A stretch of DNA of 64,000 nt from Mycobacterium sp. NBC_00419. GTDB lineage: Bacteria; Actinomycetota; Actinomycetes; Mycobacteriales; Mycobacteriaceae. The stretch is taken from positions 4,650,001 to 4,714,000 of the forward strand of contig NZ_CP107931.1 in assembly GCF_036023875.1 (NCBI RefSeq), read 5' to 3'. A program made the translations under genes and the position numbers. The notes beneath the pieces are model-generated. The model was not told where the DNA came from, ran no database searches, and worked only from the letters and a program-made list of their open reading frames with translations. This document shows positions 1-8,306 of the stretch, piece after piece (position 1 is the stretch's first letter; the number at the start of each line of letters is the position of its first letter).

Positions 1-21
1 CGCCGTTGCGGAAGGGGAAAC

Positions 22-990
22 GTGGTGGCCGAGGGCGCCGAGGGCACTGAACCGACGCTGCATGAGTTGGGTGAGTTCCCGATGATCGAGCGCCTGGTGG
101 CCGGACGCCGCCAACCCTCCGGTGTGACGGTGGGTCCCGGGGATGACGCCGCAGTGGTGAGCGCACCGGACGGGCGGGTGGTGGTGACCACCGACATGCT
201 CGTTGAAGGCCGCCATTTCCGGCTGGATTGGTCTGCGCCACATGATGTGGGGCGCAAGGCGATTGCGCAGAACGCCGCCGACGTCGAGTCGATGGGCGCT
301 CGCGCCACCGCGTTCGTCGTCGGATTCGGCGCCCCGGCCGACACCCCGGCCCGGCAACTGCAGGACGTGTCCGACGGAATGTGGCAGGAGGCCGGGCAGT
401 TCGGCGCCGGGATCGTCGGCGGCGACCTGGTGGCCAGCCCGCAGTGGGTGGTCTCGGTGACGGCGCTGGGTGACCTGGCCGGGCGTGCCCCGGTGCTGCG
501 CAGCGGAGCGCGTGCCGGTTCGGTGATCGCGGTCGCCGGCGAGCTGGGCCGCTCGGCGGCCGGATACTCGTTGTGGCGCAACGGCATCGACGACTTCGAG
601 GATCTGAAGCGGTGGCATCTGGTGCCGCGGCCGCCGTACGGGCAGGGGGTGCGCGCCGCCGAAGCGGGAGCCCTCGCGATGACCGATGTGTCCGACGGGT
701 TGCTCGCCGACCTCGGTCATCTGGCGCAGGCATCCGGGGTGGTGGTCGATCTGGCCGCGGACTCGCTGCACCCCGACGTTGCCGCGGTGACGGCCGCGGC
801 CGCGGCAACCGGCACCGATCCGTGGTCGCTGGTGCTGGCCGGTGGCGAAGATCACGCTCTGGTGGCCTGTTTCGCCGGCGGTGTTCCCGACGGCTGGCGG
901 GTGATCGGTGCGGTCTCTGACGGGACACCCGCCGTGCTGGTGGACGGGCAGCCGTGGGCCGGACCGGCGGGTTGGCAATCCTTCGACTGA
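22..990 (+). CDS. thiL: Thiamine-monophosphate kinase
   Basis: ATP-dependent phosphorylation of thiamine monophosphate to thiamine diphosphate, the last step of cofactor synthesis, in the cytosol. The 322-residue protein has the PurM/ThiL layout: GPGDDAAVV near residues 38-46 (Mg/ATP loop), a TDM segment, [14 protein letters not shown] near 220 and GGEDHAL near 273. The start is the GTG at 22, preceded by GGAAGGGGAAA; the adjacent GTG at 25 is equally possible. It lies directly upstream of ung on the same strand, as in M. tuberculosis (Rv2977c-Rv2976c). Only 21 bases precede it, so its promoter is outside the window. Confidence 0.93.
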   Translation: MVAEGAEGTEPTLHELGEFPMIERLVAGRRQPSGVTVGPGDDAAVVSAPDGRVVVTTDMLVEGRHFRLDWSAPHDVGRKAIAQNAADVESMGARATAFVVGFGAPADTPARQLQDVSDGMWQEAGQFGAGIVGGDLVASPQWVVSVTALGDLAGRAPVLRSGARAGSVIAVAGELGRSAAGYSLWRNGIDDFEDLKRWHLVPRPPYGQGVRAAEAGALAMTDVSDGLLADLGHLAQASGVVVDLAADSLHPDVAAVTAAAAATGTDPWSLVLAGGEDHALVACFAGGVPDGWRVIGAVSDGTPAVLVDGQPWAGPAGWQSFD

Positions 991-999
991 TCGCCTCGG

Positions 1000-1005
1000 T
1001 AGGTT
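1000..1005 (+). promoter_or_regulatory. Candidate -10 of ung (leaderless type)
   Basis: TAGGTT lies 7 bases before the GTG start of ung. This TANNNT-N6/7-GTG spacing is typical of mycobacterial leaderless transcripts. No convincing -35 is seen, which is common for this class. Confidence 0.4.
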
Positions 1006-1012
1006 TGCGTTC

Positions 1013-1741
1013 GTGACGACGACCGCCCGACCGCTCAATGAACTCGTCGAGGACGGCTGGGCCCGGGCGCTGGCACCGGTGGCCGACCAGGTGACGCAGA
1101 TGGGCCAGTTCCTGCGCACCGAGATCGCCGAGGGCCGCCGCTATCTGCCCGCAGGCCCGAATGTGCTGCGGGCGTTCACCTTCCCATTCGAGTCGGTGCG
1201 GGTGCTCATCGTCGGTCAGGATCCGTACCCGACACCGGGCCATGCGGTGGGCCTGAGCTTCTCGGTGGCTCCCGAGGTCCGCCCACTGCCGCGCAGCCTG
1301 TCCAACATTTTCTCGGAGTACACCGCCGACCTTGGCTATCCGGCACCGTCGAACGGTGACCTGACGCCCTGGTCGCAGCGCGGCGTCATGCTGCTCAACA
1401 GGGTGCTGACGGTGAGCCCGGGCACCCCGGCCTCGCATCGCGGCAAGGGCTGGGAGGCGGTGACCGAGTGCGCTATCCGGGCGTTGGCCGCGCGCGATCA
1501 GCCGATGGTGGCGATCCTGTGGGGACGCGATGCCTCGACCCTCAAGCCCATGCTGGACGGTTCCGGCGGGCAGGAGCGAAGCGACTCGGCGATTGGGCAC
1601 AGTAAGTGCGTGGCCATCGAGTCGGCACACCCCTCGCCGCTGTCGGCCTCGCGGGGCTTCTTCGGGTCGCGGCCGTTCAGCCGGGCCAATGAGCTACTGG
1701 CCGGGATGGGTGCCGAACCGATCGACTGGCGGCTGCCCTAG
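1013..1741 (+). CDS. ung: Family-1 uracil-DNA glycosylase, with repeat-derived insertion
   Basis: Removes uracil from DNA in base-excision repair. Visible motifs are the water-activating GQDPYP near residues 68-73, the NRVLTV segment, and the DNA-intercalation loop [12 protein letters not shown] near residue 205. The start is GTG 1013 (242 residues); an upstream frame extension to 908 overlaps thiL and is not used. The protein is longer than I recall for its mycobacterial relatives (about 227). The extra residues, [15 protein letters not shown] around 185-199, lie just before the HPSPL loop and are encoded by a copy of the dispersed repeat described separately. The downstream end is delimited by a strong hairpin shared with converging rpmB. 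Confidence 0.95.
   Translation: MTTTARPLNELVEDGWARALAPVADQVTQMGQFLRTEIAEGRRYLPAGPNVLRAFTFPFESVRVLIVGQDPYPTPGHAVGLSFSVAPEVRPLPRSLSNIFSEYTADLGYPAPSNGDLTPWSQRGVMLLNRVLTVSPGTPASHRGKGWEAVTECAIRALAARDQPMVAILWGRDASTLKPMLDGSGGQERSDSAIGHSKCVAIESAHPSPLSASRGFFGSRPFSRANELLAGMGAEPIDWRLP
1563..1594 (+). repeat. Dispersed GAGCGAAGCGAC repeat, copy in ung
   Basis: Copy of the dispersed element with core GCAGGAGCGAAGCGAC, preceded by CCGGCGG as in the other copies. It keeps the ung frame open and encodes the GGQERSDSA insertion. Its 3' part (TCGGCGATT) has diverged from the CCGGGGATC of other copies. Confidence 0.75.
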
Positions 1742-1779
1742 CAGCGCCGAGATCGACGAATTGGCGTGATCGTCTCGTC

Positions 1780-1813
1780 TATCTACGCCCAAACGTCGGT
1801 TTGGGCGTAGATA
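1780..1813. terminator. Bidirectional terminator hairpin between ung and rpmB
   Basis: A perfect 15-bp inverted repeat, TATCTACGCCCAAAC at 1780-1794 and its complement at 1799-1813, separated by a GTCG loop. It sits between the convergent 3' ends of ung (stop at 1741) and rpmB (stop at 1821). There is no U-tract, as is usual in mycobacteria. The symmetry allows it to serve both strands. Confidence 0.8.
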
Positions 1814-1820
1814 AGGGAGA

Positions 1821-2015
1821 TCAGCCGCGGCTGACCTTGCCGGCCTTGAGGCAGGAGGTGCAGACGTTCACGCGCTGCTTGTTGCCGCCGGGGCGGCTCA
1901 CGGCGTTCACGGTCTGGATGTTCGGGTTCCAGCGACGGCTGGTCCGGCGATGGGAATGCGACACCGACTTACCGAAGCCGGGGCCCTTTCCGCAGATCTC
2001 GCACACGGCAGCCAT
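1821..2015 (-). CDS. rpmB: 50S ribosomal protein L28 (zinc-binding form)
   Basis: Structural protein of the large ribosomal subunit, 64 residues. The sequence carries two CxxC pairs (C5/C8 and C52/C55) that make the zinc ribbon of the C+ form, and the typical L28 stretches [18 protein letters not shown] and [14 protein letters not shown]. The start ATG at 2015 follows an AGAGGAGT Shine-Dalgarno. It is a single-gene unit with its own candidate promoter and terminator. Mycobacteria usually carry additional L28 copies, some Zur-regulated and cysteine-free; I see no Zur box here, which fits the constitutive zinc-containing copy. Confidence 0.95.
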   Translation of the reverse strand: MAAVCEICGKGPGFGKSVSHSHRRTSRRWNPNIQTVNAVSRPGGNKQRVNVCTSCLKAGKVSRG

Positions 2016-2088
2016 GTAGAACTCCTCTGTAGTAAACGTCTGGTCAAGGGGCCAACGACCGAGCTACGGGTGACCCGACAACCTGACT

Positions 2089-2118
2089 AGGATAACCGGC
2101 AGGTGAACCGAACGCCAA
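2089..2118 (-). promoter_or_regulatory. Candidate sigma-A promoter of rpmB
   Basis: On the minus strand TTGGCG (2113-2118) and TATCCT (2089-2094) are separated by 18 bases, giving a plausible -35/-10 pair about 75 bases upstream of the rpmB start. It lies in the 136-base gap between rpmB and the next minus-strand gene. Confidence 0.5.
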
Positions 2119-2151
2119 AATGGTCCCGCTGATGGCGCTGAACTGGGCCGA

Positions 2152-3381
2152 TCACAGCTGGCCATGGCGCGGCGGGTGGGTCCCCGACAGCGTGTGGCGG
2201 CCGATGTGCTGCAGCTTCCAGCGCGTCGCGTCGTGCAGCGTGTGGGTGCGGGCGTCACGCCAGTATCGGGCCAGGTTGGCCGCGTCGGTGGCGCTGCGGG
2301 TGCCGCCCAGCTCGAACAGCACGCTGGCGGCCTCCAGCGAAGCCCGCACCGCCGCCACCTTGGCGACCGCCACCGCGACCGACGCCGCCGCCGTCGTCTC
2401 CTCGGTGGTGTCGGCCCGCGCGACGTCGACCGCCCGGGCGGCCTCACCCAGCAGCGCCTGCGCCCCGCGCACGGTGACCGTGACCTCGCCGGCCACCTGG
2501 ATCAGCGTCGGGTCCTCGGTGGCGACCGGGACACCGGCTTCAAAGTGCGGGCGCGCTGTGCCGGCTTGCCGAACGCCCTCGGCGAGAGCACCGGTGGCGA
2601 TTCCCACGTCCAGAGCCGCGTGCAGAAGCTGGGCCCGCGCCCCGTAGATCGTCGGGCGCGCGAAGATCGGGGTGTAGGGCACCACATGAACCGCCGGCAC
2701 CCGGACCTGGTCGAGCGTCACCGTTCCCGAAGCGGTGGTGCGCTGTCCCATGCCGTCCCAGTCGTCGACGACGGTCAGGCCCGCCGCGTCGCGGGGGACG
2801 AACGCCACCGCCTTGGGTGTACGCGACGTCGGGGCGGCCCCGTTGCCGTCGGACAGTGACGCGCGCACCACGATCCAGTCGGCGAACAGCGCCCCCGTGG
2901 AGTAGAACTTGCGGCCGCTGAGCACAAAGTCGCCAGCCGAGGGCACCAGTGCGGTGGTGTCCACGTCGATCAGGTGCGGCCCGCGTTCGGACTGGGCGTT
3001 GGCCACCAGCGCCCCGTCGAGGATCTGGGCGTAGAAGAACGCCTTCTGCTCGTGGGTGCCCTCCAGCCGCAGTGCCTCGGAGAAGGTGAAGTGTGAGTGC
3101 GGAATCTGTGCCAGTGACGGATCGCCCTGAGCCAGCAGGCGGAACACCTCGGCGAGCACCGTGGCGGGGGCGTCGATGCCGCCGTAGGCCACCGGCACCG
3201 GCAAGGCCAGCAGCCCGGACCGCTTGAGTTCTTCGACTTGGGTGTGGGGCAGTTCGCGGCGGGCGTCCCGGGAGGGTGCCCCGACGGCGAAGGACTTCGA
3301 GAGTTCGGCGGCCACCGCCAGCGCCTGCTGCACCGAGGCGATTCGGGTGGTGCCGGCTTCGGCGCTGGGTGAGGCGGTCAT
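2152..3381 (-). CDS. Acyl-CoA dehydrogenase-fold flavoprotein, SfnB/DszC type
   Basis: A 409-residue flavin-dependent oxidoreductase of the acyl-CoA dehydrogenase superfamily. The C-terminal segment NLARYWRDARTHTLHDATRW is characteristic of the SfnB/DszC branch (sulfone/dibenzothiophene-type monooxygenases that act with reduced flavin), rather than of true acyl-CoA dehydrogenases. The N-terminal half carries LPVPVAYGG and the middle WDGMGQRTTASGTV. The start ATG 3381 follows AAAGGAT; 57 further upstream codons are open but lack a better start. It has no same-strand partner except rpmB, and a 294-base divergent gap separates it from the DAK gene. The substrate is unknown; a role in organosulfur use is inferred from family only. 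Confidence 0.75.
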   Translation of the reverse strand: MTASPSAEAGTTRIASVQQALAVAAELSKSFAVGAPSRDARRELPHTQVEELKRSGLLALPVPVAYGGIDAPATVLAEVFRLLAQGDPSLAQIPHSHFTFSEALRLEGTHEQKAFFYAQILDGALVANAQSERGPHLIDVDTTALVPSAGDFVLSGRKFYSTGALFADWIVVRASLSDGNGAAPTSRTPKAVAFVPRDAAGLTVVDDWDGMGQRTTASGTVTLDQVRVPAVHVVPYTPIFARPTIYGARAQLLHAALDVGIATGALAEGVRQAGTARPHFEAGVPVATEDPTLIQVAGEVTVTVRGAQALLGEAARAVDVARADTTEETTAAASVAVAVAKVAAVRASLEAASVLFELGGTRSATDAANLARYWRDARTHTLHDATRWKLQHIGRHTLSGTHPPRHGQL

Positions 3382-3675
3382 CAGATCCTTTGAACGTGCC
3401 TGATACATGCGCTGACATGATCGCGCGCCGAACCGGCGACCGACGCTGACATCGCCGCGACATGCCACCACCGGCCGCGAATCCGGGCCGCCGCACGGGG
3501 GCTGGGCAGGTCGAGGTGAGTCGCGCACCGCTGCAGCACGGGTAAAAATCACGCTGATCGAGATGCGGTGGTGCGCGACGTCCGAAAGGTTCGTCGGTGA
3601 CGGCGAACTGTCGGGTGGACTGGCTAGGCTGACGCGACGGAATGCGGTGTGTCAGGGATCGCGAGGGAGGTGCCG

Positions 3676-5367
3676 ATGCCGGACCGACGGCTGGACGCGT
3701 CAGCCCTGCGTGACTGGGCCCATACCGCCGTTGGCGACCTGATCACTCACACCGACGAGATCAACCGGCTCAACGTGTTCCCGGTGGCCGACTCCGATAC
3801 CGGCACCAACATGTTGTTCACCATGCGCTCGGCGCTGGCTGAAGCCAAGTCCGCGGCAGGCTCGGGCGACGTGACCGCGGTGGCAGCCGCACTGTCGGAG
3901 GGCGCACTGCACGGTGCCCGCGGCAACTCCGGGGTCATCCTGTCCCAGATCCTGCGGGGAGTGGCCGACGTGACCGCGTCGGCTGCCGCCGACACCGAGG
4001 GCGCGCTGGCCGATATCGACGCCGAGCTACTCGGGGCGGCGCTGCGCCACGGCGTCGGACTGGTCGTCTCGTCGATGGGCGGCCAGATGGTCGACGGCAC
4101 CATCGTCTCGGTGCTGCAGGCCGCCGCCGACACGATCGAGCATCGGGCCGCCGACGGCGCCGGGCTGGCCGGCGCGCTGGCCGCAGCGGGAGACGCCGCC
4201 GCCGCGGCGCTCGAGCGCACCCCCGATCAGCTCGCCGTGCTGGCCGATGCCGGCGTGGTCGATGCGGGCGGGCGCGGCCTGTTGGTCCTTCTCGACGCGC
4301 TCACCGCCACGATCGGCGGTGACGCGGCCCATCGCCGCGCGTACGAACCGGCACCGCTGCCGCTGGAGAGCGCTCCCGCCGACATCGCCCCGCCGCAGTT
4401 CGAGGTGATGTATTTGCTCGCGGACTGCGATGCGGCGGCCGTGGAGGCGCTGCGCGTGCGGTTGGGTGAACTCGGCGACTCGGTGGGTATCGCCGCTTCG
4501 GCGGGCGAGTCGGTGGACCGCTACTCGGTGCACGTCCACACCGACGACGCCGGCGCGGCCGTGGAGGCCGGGCTGGCGGCGGGTGCGGTCAGCAAGATCC
4601 AGATCTCGGTGCTGACCACCGGCGCGGCCCGGGTCTCGCCGGGCGGCTGGAGCCGCGAACGCGCGGTGCTGGCCGTCGTCGACGGAGACGGCGCCGAGGA
4701 ATTGTTCAGCCAGGAAGGCGCGTTCGTGCTGCGGCCGGAGTCGGTCCAGATCCCCCCGTCGCTTCGCTCCAGCCCGCCGGCGTCGGCCGACCCGGCCAAC
4801 GGCATCAGCGCCCGTCAACTGTTGCGGGCTCTCGTCGATACCGGCGCAGCCCAGGTCATGGTGCTGCCGAACGGCTACGTGGCCGCCGAAGAGATGGTGG
4901 CCGGTGCCACCGCAGGTATCGGGTGGGGGATCGACGTCGTCGCGCTGCCTGCGGCGTCGATGGTGCAGGGGCTGGCGGCGCTGGCCGTTCACGACCCCGG
5001 TCGCCAGGCGGTCGACGACGGATACACGATGGCCCGCGCCGCGGCAGGGGCCCGGCACGGCTCGGTGCGCATCGCCACCGAGCAGGCCCTCACCTGGGCG
5101 GGCACCTGCCATCCCGGCGACGGTCTCGGTATCGCCGGCGACGAGGTGCTCGTTGTCGGCAAGGACGTCACCGCCGCGGCCGCCGGGCTGATCGACCTGC
5201 TGCTGGTTGCCGGCGGGGAATTGGTGACCGTGCTGATCGGCCAGGGCATCGACCCGGGCATCACCGCGGCGCTGGCCGACCACGTCCACCGCCGCCACCC
5301 CGGCATCGAACTGGTGACGTACTGCACCGGCCACCGCGGGGATGCGCTGTTGATCGGGGTGGAGTAG
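3676..5367 (+). CDS. DAK/DhaL-domain kinase (FakA-like, Rv2974c homologue)
   Basis: 563 residues. The N-terminal DhaL (dihydroxyacetone-kinase-like) domain shows NVFPVADSDTGTNM, which holds the Mg/ATP-binding aspartates, and GARGNSGVILSQ. This is followed by a middle region and a C-terminal domain with VMVLPNGY. The same architecture is found in firmicute FakA, which phosphorylates fatty acids with a FakB partner. No FakB/DegV gene is seen nearby, so fatty-acid kinase activity is only a suggestion. Start ATG 3676 has GAGGGAGG five bases upstream; GTG 3649 is the alternative. The stop is two bases before the recG GTG, indicating coupling. An inverted copy of the dispersed repeat lies in the linker at about residues 358-368. 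Confidence 0.8.
   Translation: MPDRRLDASALRDWAHTAVGDLITHTDEINRLNVFPVADSDTGTNMLFTMRSALAEAKSAAGSGDVTAVAAALSEGALHGARGNSGVILSQILRGVADVTASAAADTEGALADIDAELLGAALRHGVGLVVSSMGGQMVDGTIVSVLQAAADTIEHRAADGAGLAGALAAAGDAAAAALERTPDQLAVLADAGVVDAGGRGLLVLLDALTATIGGDAAHRRAYEPAPLPLESAPADIAPPQFEVMYLLADCDAAAVEALRVRLGELGDSVGIAASAGESVDRYSVHVHTDDAGAAVEAGLAAGAVSKIQISVLTTGAARVSPGGWSRERAVLAVVDGDGAEELFSQEGAFVLRPESVQIPPSLRSSPPASADPANGISARQLLRALVDTGAAQVMVLPNGYVAAEEMVAGATAGIGWGIDVVALPAASMVQGLAALAVHDPGRQAVDDGYTMARAAAGARHGSVRIATEQALTWAGTCHPGDGLGIAGDEVLVVGKDVTAAAAGLIDLLLVAGGELVTVLIGQGIDPGITAALADHVHRRHPGIELVTYCTGHRGDALLIGVE
4749..4781 (-). repeat. Dispersed GAGCGAAGCGAC repeat, inverted copy in the DAK gene
   Basis: Read on the minus strand this is CCGGCGGGCTGGAGCGAAGC followed by GACGGGGGGATC, matching the pca copies at nearly every base. 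It is translated from the plus strand as IPPSLRSSPPA, between the middle and C-terminal domains of the kinase. Confidence 0.75.
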
Positions 5368-5369
5368 CC

Positions 5370-7589
5370 GTGGTCGGGCTCACTGACCGACTGGACGGGA
5401 TCGTCGGCGCCAAGGCGGCCGGCCTGCTCGAGGACGTATTCGGTTTCCGCACGGTCGACGACCTGCTGCGGCACTACCCACGCAAGTACAGCCACGGCAT
5501 GACGGTGTGGGGTGAGGACGAGGTGCCCCCGGAGGAAGGCGAACACGTCACGTTTGTCGGCGAGATCGACAAGGCCGAGGTGCGGTGGACCAATCGCAGC
5601 CCGAAGCGCGAATACCTGGTGATCACCCTGAATCAGGGGCGGCGCAAGGTCACCGCGACGTTCTTCAACGCCAAGTACCTCAAGAAGGGCTTGGTCGCGG
5701 GCACCCGGCTGATGCTGTCCGGCGAGGTCGGCTACTTCCGTAGCACCATGCAGCTGACCCACCCGGATTTCCTGGTGCTCAGCTCACCTAATGGCGATCG
5801 CCAGTTCGGGAGCAAGTCCCTCAAGACCATCGCCGACGTATCGAAGGCCGAGACCGGCGAGTTCTCGATGTCGGCGTTCGAACGTGACTTCTTCCCGATC
5901 TACGCAGCCAGCTCCAAACTGCAGAGCTGGGAGATCTACGCCTGCGTGCGCCAGGTGCTCGCCGTGCTCGATCCGATCCCTGACCCCCTGCCGGAAAGCG
6001 TTGTGCACCACTACGGTTTGCTCGACGAAGACTCCGCGCTGCGGGCAATCCATCTCGCCGAGAACGACGCCGAGCGCGAGGAGGCGCGCCACCGGCTGCT
6101 GTTCGACGAGGCCGTCGGGCTGCAGTGGGCGCTGGCCCAGCGCCGCAACAGCGAGCTGGCCGAGTCCGGCCCGCCCGCGCCGCGACGCGACGACGGCCTG
6201 GCCGAAGCCCTGAGGGGGCGACTGCCATTCGAACTGACGGCCGGTCAGCGTGAGGTGCTCGAGGTGATCTGTGACGAGCTGGCCGCGACCAAACCGATGC
6301 ATCGGCTGCTGCAGGGCGAGGTGGGGTCGGGCAAGACCATCGTGTCGGTGCTGGCGATGTTGCAGATGGTCGACGCCGGGTATCAGTGCGCACTGTTGGC
6401 TCCCACCGAAGTCCTTGCCGCCCAACATGCCCGGTCGATCCGAGACGTGCTGGGGCCGTTGGCGATGGCCGGTCAGCTCGGCGGGGCCGAGGGGGCGACG
6501 CGGATCGCGCTGCTGACTGGTTCGATGTCGGCGGCGCAGAAGCGTCAGGTCCGCGACGAAGTGGTATCCGGTGAGGCGGGCATCGTCGTCGGCACCCATG
6601 CCCTGCTGCAGGATGCGGTCGAGTTCCGAAACCTGGGCTTCGTCGTCGTCGATGAGCAACACCGGTTCGGTGTCGAGCAGCGAGATCGGTTGCGGGCCAA
6701 GGCTGTTACGGGTCTGACCCCGCACCTGCTGGTGATGACCGCGACCCCGATCCCGCGCACCGTGGCACTGACGGTGTACGGCGACCTGGAAACCTCGACG
6801 CTGCGCGAACTTCCGCGCGGGCGCCAGCCGATCACCACCAACACGATCTTCGTCAAGGACAAGCCGCAGTGGCTGGCCAGAGCCTGGCAGCGGATCGCCG
6901 AGGAGGTCGCCGCGGGCCGGCAGGCCTATGTCGTGGCATCGCGCATCGACGAGGACGACAAGACCGGCGGCGAACAGGTCGGCCCGCCCGCCGAGACCGT
7001 GGTCAAGCTCTACGACACCCTCCGGCGCGGGCCGTTGGCCGCACTGCGGCTCGGGCTCATGCACGGACGCCTCTCCGCCGAGGACAAGGACGCGGTGATG
7101 GCTGCGTTTCGCGCCGGCGAGATCGATGTCCTGGTGTGCACCACCGTCATCGAGGTCGGCGTCGACGTGCCCAACGCCACGGTGATGGTGGTGATGGACG
7201 CCGACCGTTTCGGGATCAGCCAGCTGCACCAGTTGCGGGGCCGCATCGGTCGTGGCGAGCATCCGAGCCTGTGTCTGCTGGCCACGAAACTACCGGAGGG
7301 CTCCAAGGCGGGCGAACGGCTCAGGGCTGTCGCGGGCACCCTGGACGGGTTCGTGCTGGCCGACCTCGACCTGCAGGAGCGCCGCGAGGGAGATGTGCTG
7401 GGGCTCAACCAGTCCGGGCGACCGATCACACTGCGCTTCCTGTCGCTGGCCGAGCATCTCGACCTGATCGTCGAGGCCCGGGAGCTGTGCCAGCAGCTGT
7501 ATGCCGCCAATCCCAAGGATGCGGGAATGGCGGTGCTGGCCGGACAGTTCACCGGCACCGATCGCGTCGACTTCCTGGACAAGGCGTGA
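5370..7589 (+). CDS. recG: ATP-dependent DNA helicase RecG
   Basis: Branch-migration helicase that remodels stalled replication forks and Holliday junctions. The 739-residue protein has an N-terminal OB/wedge domain with DDLLRHYPRKY, Walker A GEVGSGKT near residue 316, a DEQH helicase box near 427, the TATPIPRT motif III, and the motif VI region QLRGRIGRG. Length is normal for the family. The GTG at 5370 begins two bases after the DAK stop. The 3' end overlaps the next gene by 4 bases (GTGA), so DAK, recG and the exported nuclease probably form one transcript. Confidence 0.96.
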   Translation: MVGLTDRLDGIVGAKAAGLLEDVFGFRTVDDLLRHYPRKYSHGMTVWGEDEVPPEEGEHVTFVGEIDKAEVRWTNRSPKREYLVITLNQGRRKVTATFFNAKYLKKGLVAGTRLMLSGEVGYFRSTMQLTHPDFLVLSSPNGDRQFGSKSLKTIADVSKAETGEFSMSAFERDFFPIYAASSKLQSWEIYACVRQVLAVLDPIPDPLPESVVHHYGLLDEDSALRAIHLAENDAEREEARHRLLFDEAVGLQWALAQRRNSELAESGPPAPRRDDGLAEALRGRLPFELTAGQREVLEVICDELAATKPMHRLLQGEVGSGKTIVSVLAMLQMVDAGYQCALLAPTEVLAAQHARSIRDVLGPLAMAGQLGGAEGATRIALLTGSMSAAQKRQVRDEVVSGEAGIVVGTHALLQDAVEFRNLGFVVVDEQHRFGVEQRDRLRAKAVTGLTPHLLVMTATPIPRTVALTVYGDLETSTLRELPRGRQPITTNTIFVKDKPQWLARAWQRIAEEVAAGRQAYVVASRIDEDDKTGGEQVGPPAETVVKLYDTLRRGPLAALRLGLMHGRLSAEDKDAVMAAFRAGEIDVLVCTTVIEVGVDVPNATVMVVMDADRFGISQLHQLRGRIGRGEHPSLCLLATKLPEGSKAGERLRAVAGTLDGFVLADLDLQERREGDVLGLNQSGRPITLRFLSLAEHLDLIVEARELCQQLYAANPKDAGMAVLAGQFTGTDRVDFLDKA

Positions 7590-8293
7590 GACGCGCCCAC
7601 CTGATCTGGCTGGCGGCCATCACCGCGCTGGCTGTGATCGTCGCCGTCCAGGCGGTGGGCGCCGCGGGTGACGATCGGGAACTGACCGCCCGGGCCGACG
7701 TGCCGACGGTGGCCCCCGGCTCCGACGTGCTGGCCGGAATTGTCGTTGTGCCGCAACGGCAACGCGGCTACGACTACCGGCGCGCGGCCTTCGGTGATGC
7801 CTGGGCTGACGACAACGATGCCCCGTTGGGGCACAACGGTTGCGACACCCGCAACGACATCCTCGACCGCGACCTCGTCGACAAGGCCTACGTGTCGATC
7901 AAGCGCTGCCCCCACGCGGTGGCCAGCGGCGTGCTGCACGACCCGTACACGAACGAGACCATCTCGTTCGTGCGGGGCGCCCAGGTCGGCGCCGCCGTCC
8001 AGATCGACCACATCGTGCCGCTGGCCTACGCCTGGGACATGGGCGCCCGGGACTGGCCCGAGCCCGTGCGGATCCGGTTCGCCAATGACCCGGCCAATCT
8101 GATCGCGGTGGCCGGACCGGCCAACCAGGACAAGGGCGATCAGGGCCCGGCCAGCTGGATGCCGCCGAATCACGCCTTCTGGTGTCAGTACGCGATCCAG
8201 TTCATCGCGGTCCTGCGCGGCTACGCCCTGCCCGTCGACGAGGGCTCGGCCAACGAACTACGCGAGGCGGCCAGTTCCTGTCCCAGTGGTTGA
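7586..8293 (+). CDS. Exported HNH-type nuclease, DUF1524 family
   Basis: 235 residues, starting at GTG in a GTGA overlap with recG. A hydrophobic N-terminus (LIWLAAITALAVIVAVQAVG) predicts export or membrane anchoring. The C-terminal half holds the DUF1524/GmrSD-like nuclease signature: IDHIVPLAYAWDMGA followed by NDPANLIAVAGPANQDKGD, with D-H and N positioned for metal and phosphate binding, and four cysteines that could pair outside the membrane. The M. tuberculosis neighbour of recG (Rv2972c) has the same type and position. A nuclease predicted outside the cytosol but coupled to recG suggests extracellular DNA processing; this is inference. Confidence 0.75.
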   Translation: MRRAHLIWLAAITALAVIVAVQAVGAAGDDRELTARADVPTVAPGSDVLAGIVVVPQRQRGYDYRRAAFGDAWADDNDAPLGHNGCDTRNDILDRDLVDKAYVSIKRCPHAVASGVLHDPYTNETISFVRGAQVGAAVQIDHIVPLAYAWDMGARDWPEPVRIRFANDPANLIAVAGPANQDKGDQGPASWMPPNHAFWCQYAIQFIAVLRGYALPVDEGSANELREAASSCPSG

Positions 8294-8306
8294 CGGCTGA
8301 CTGCTG

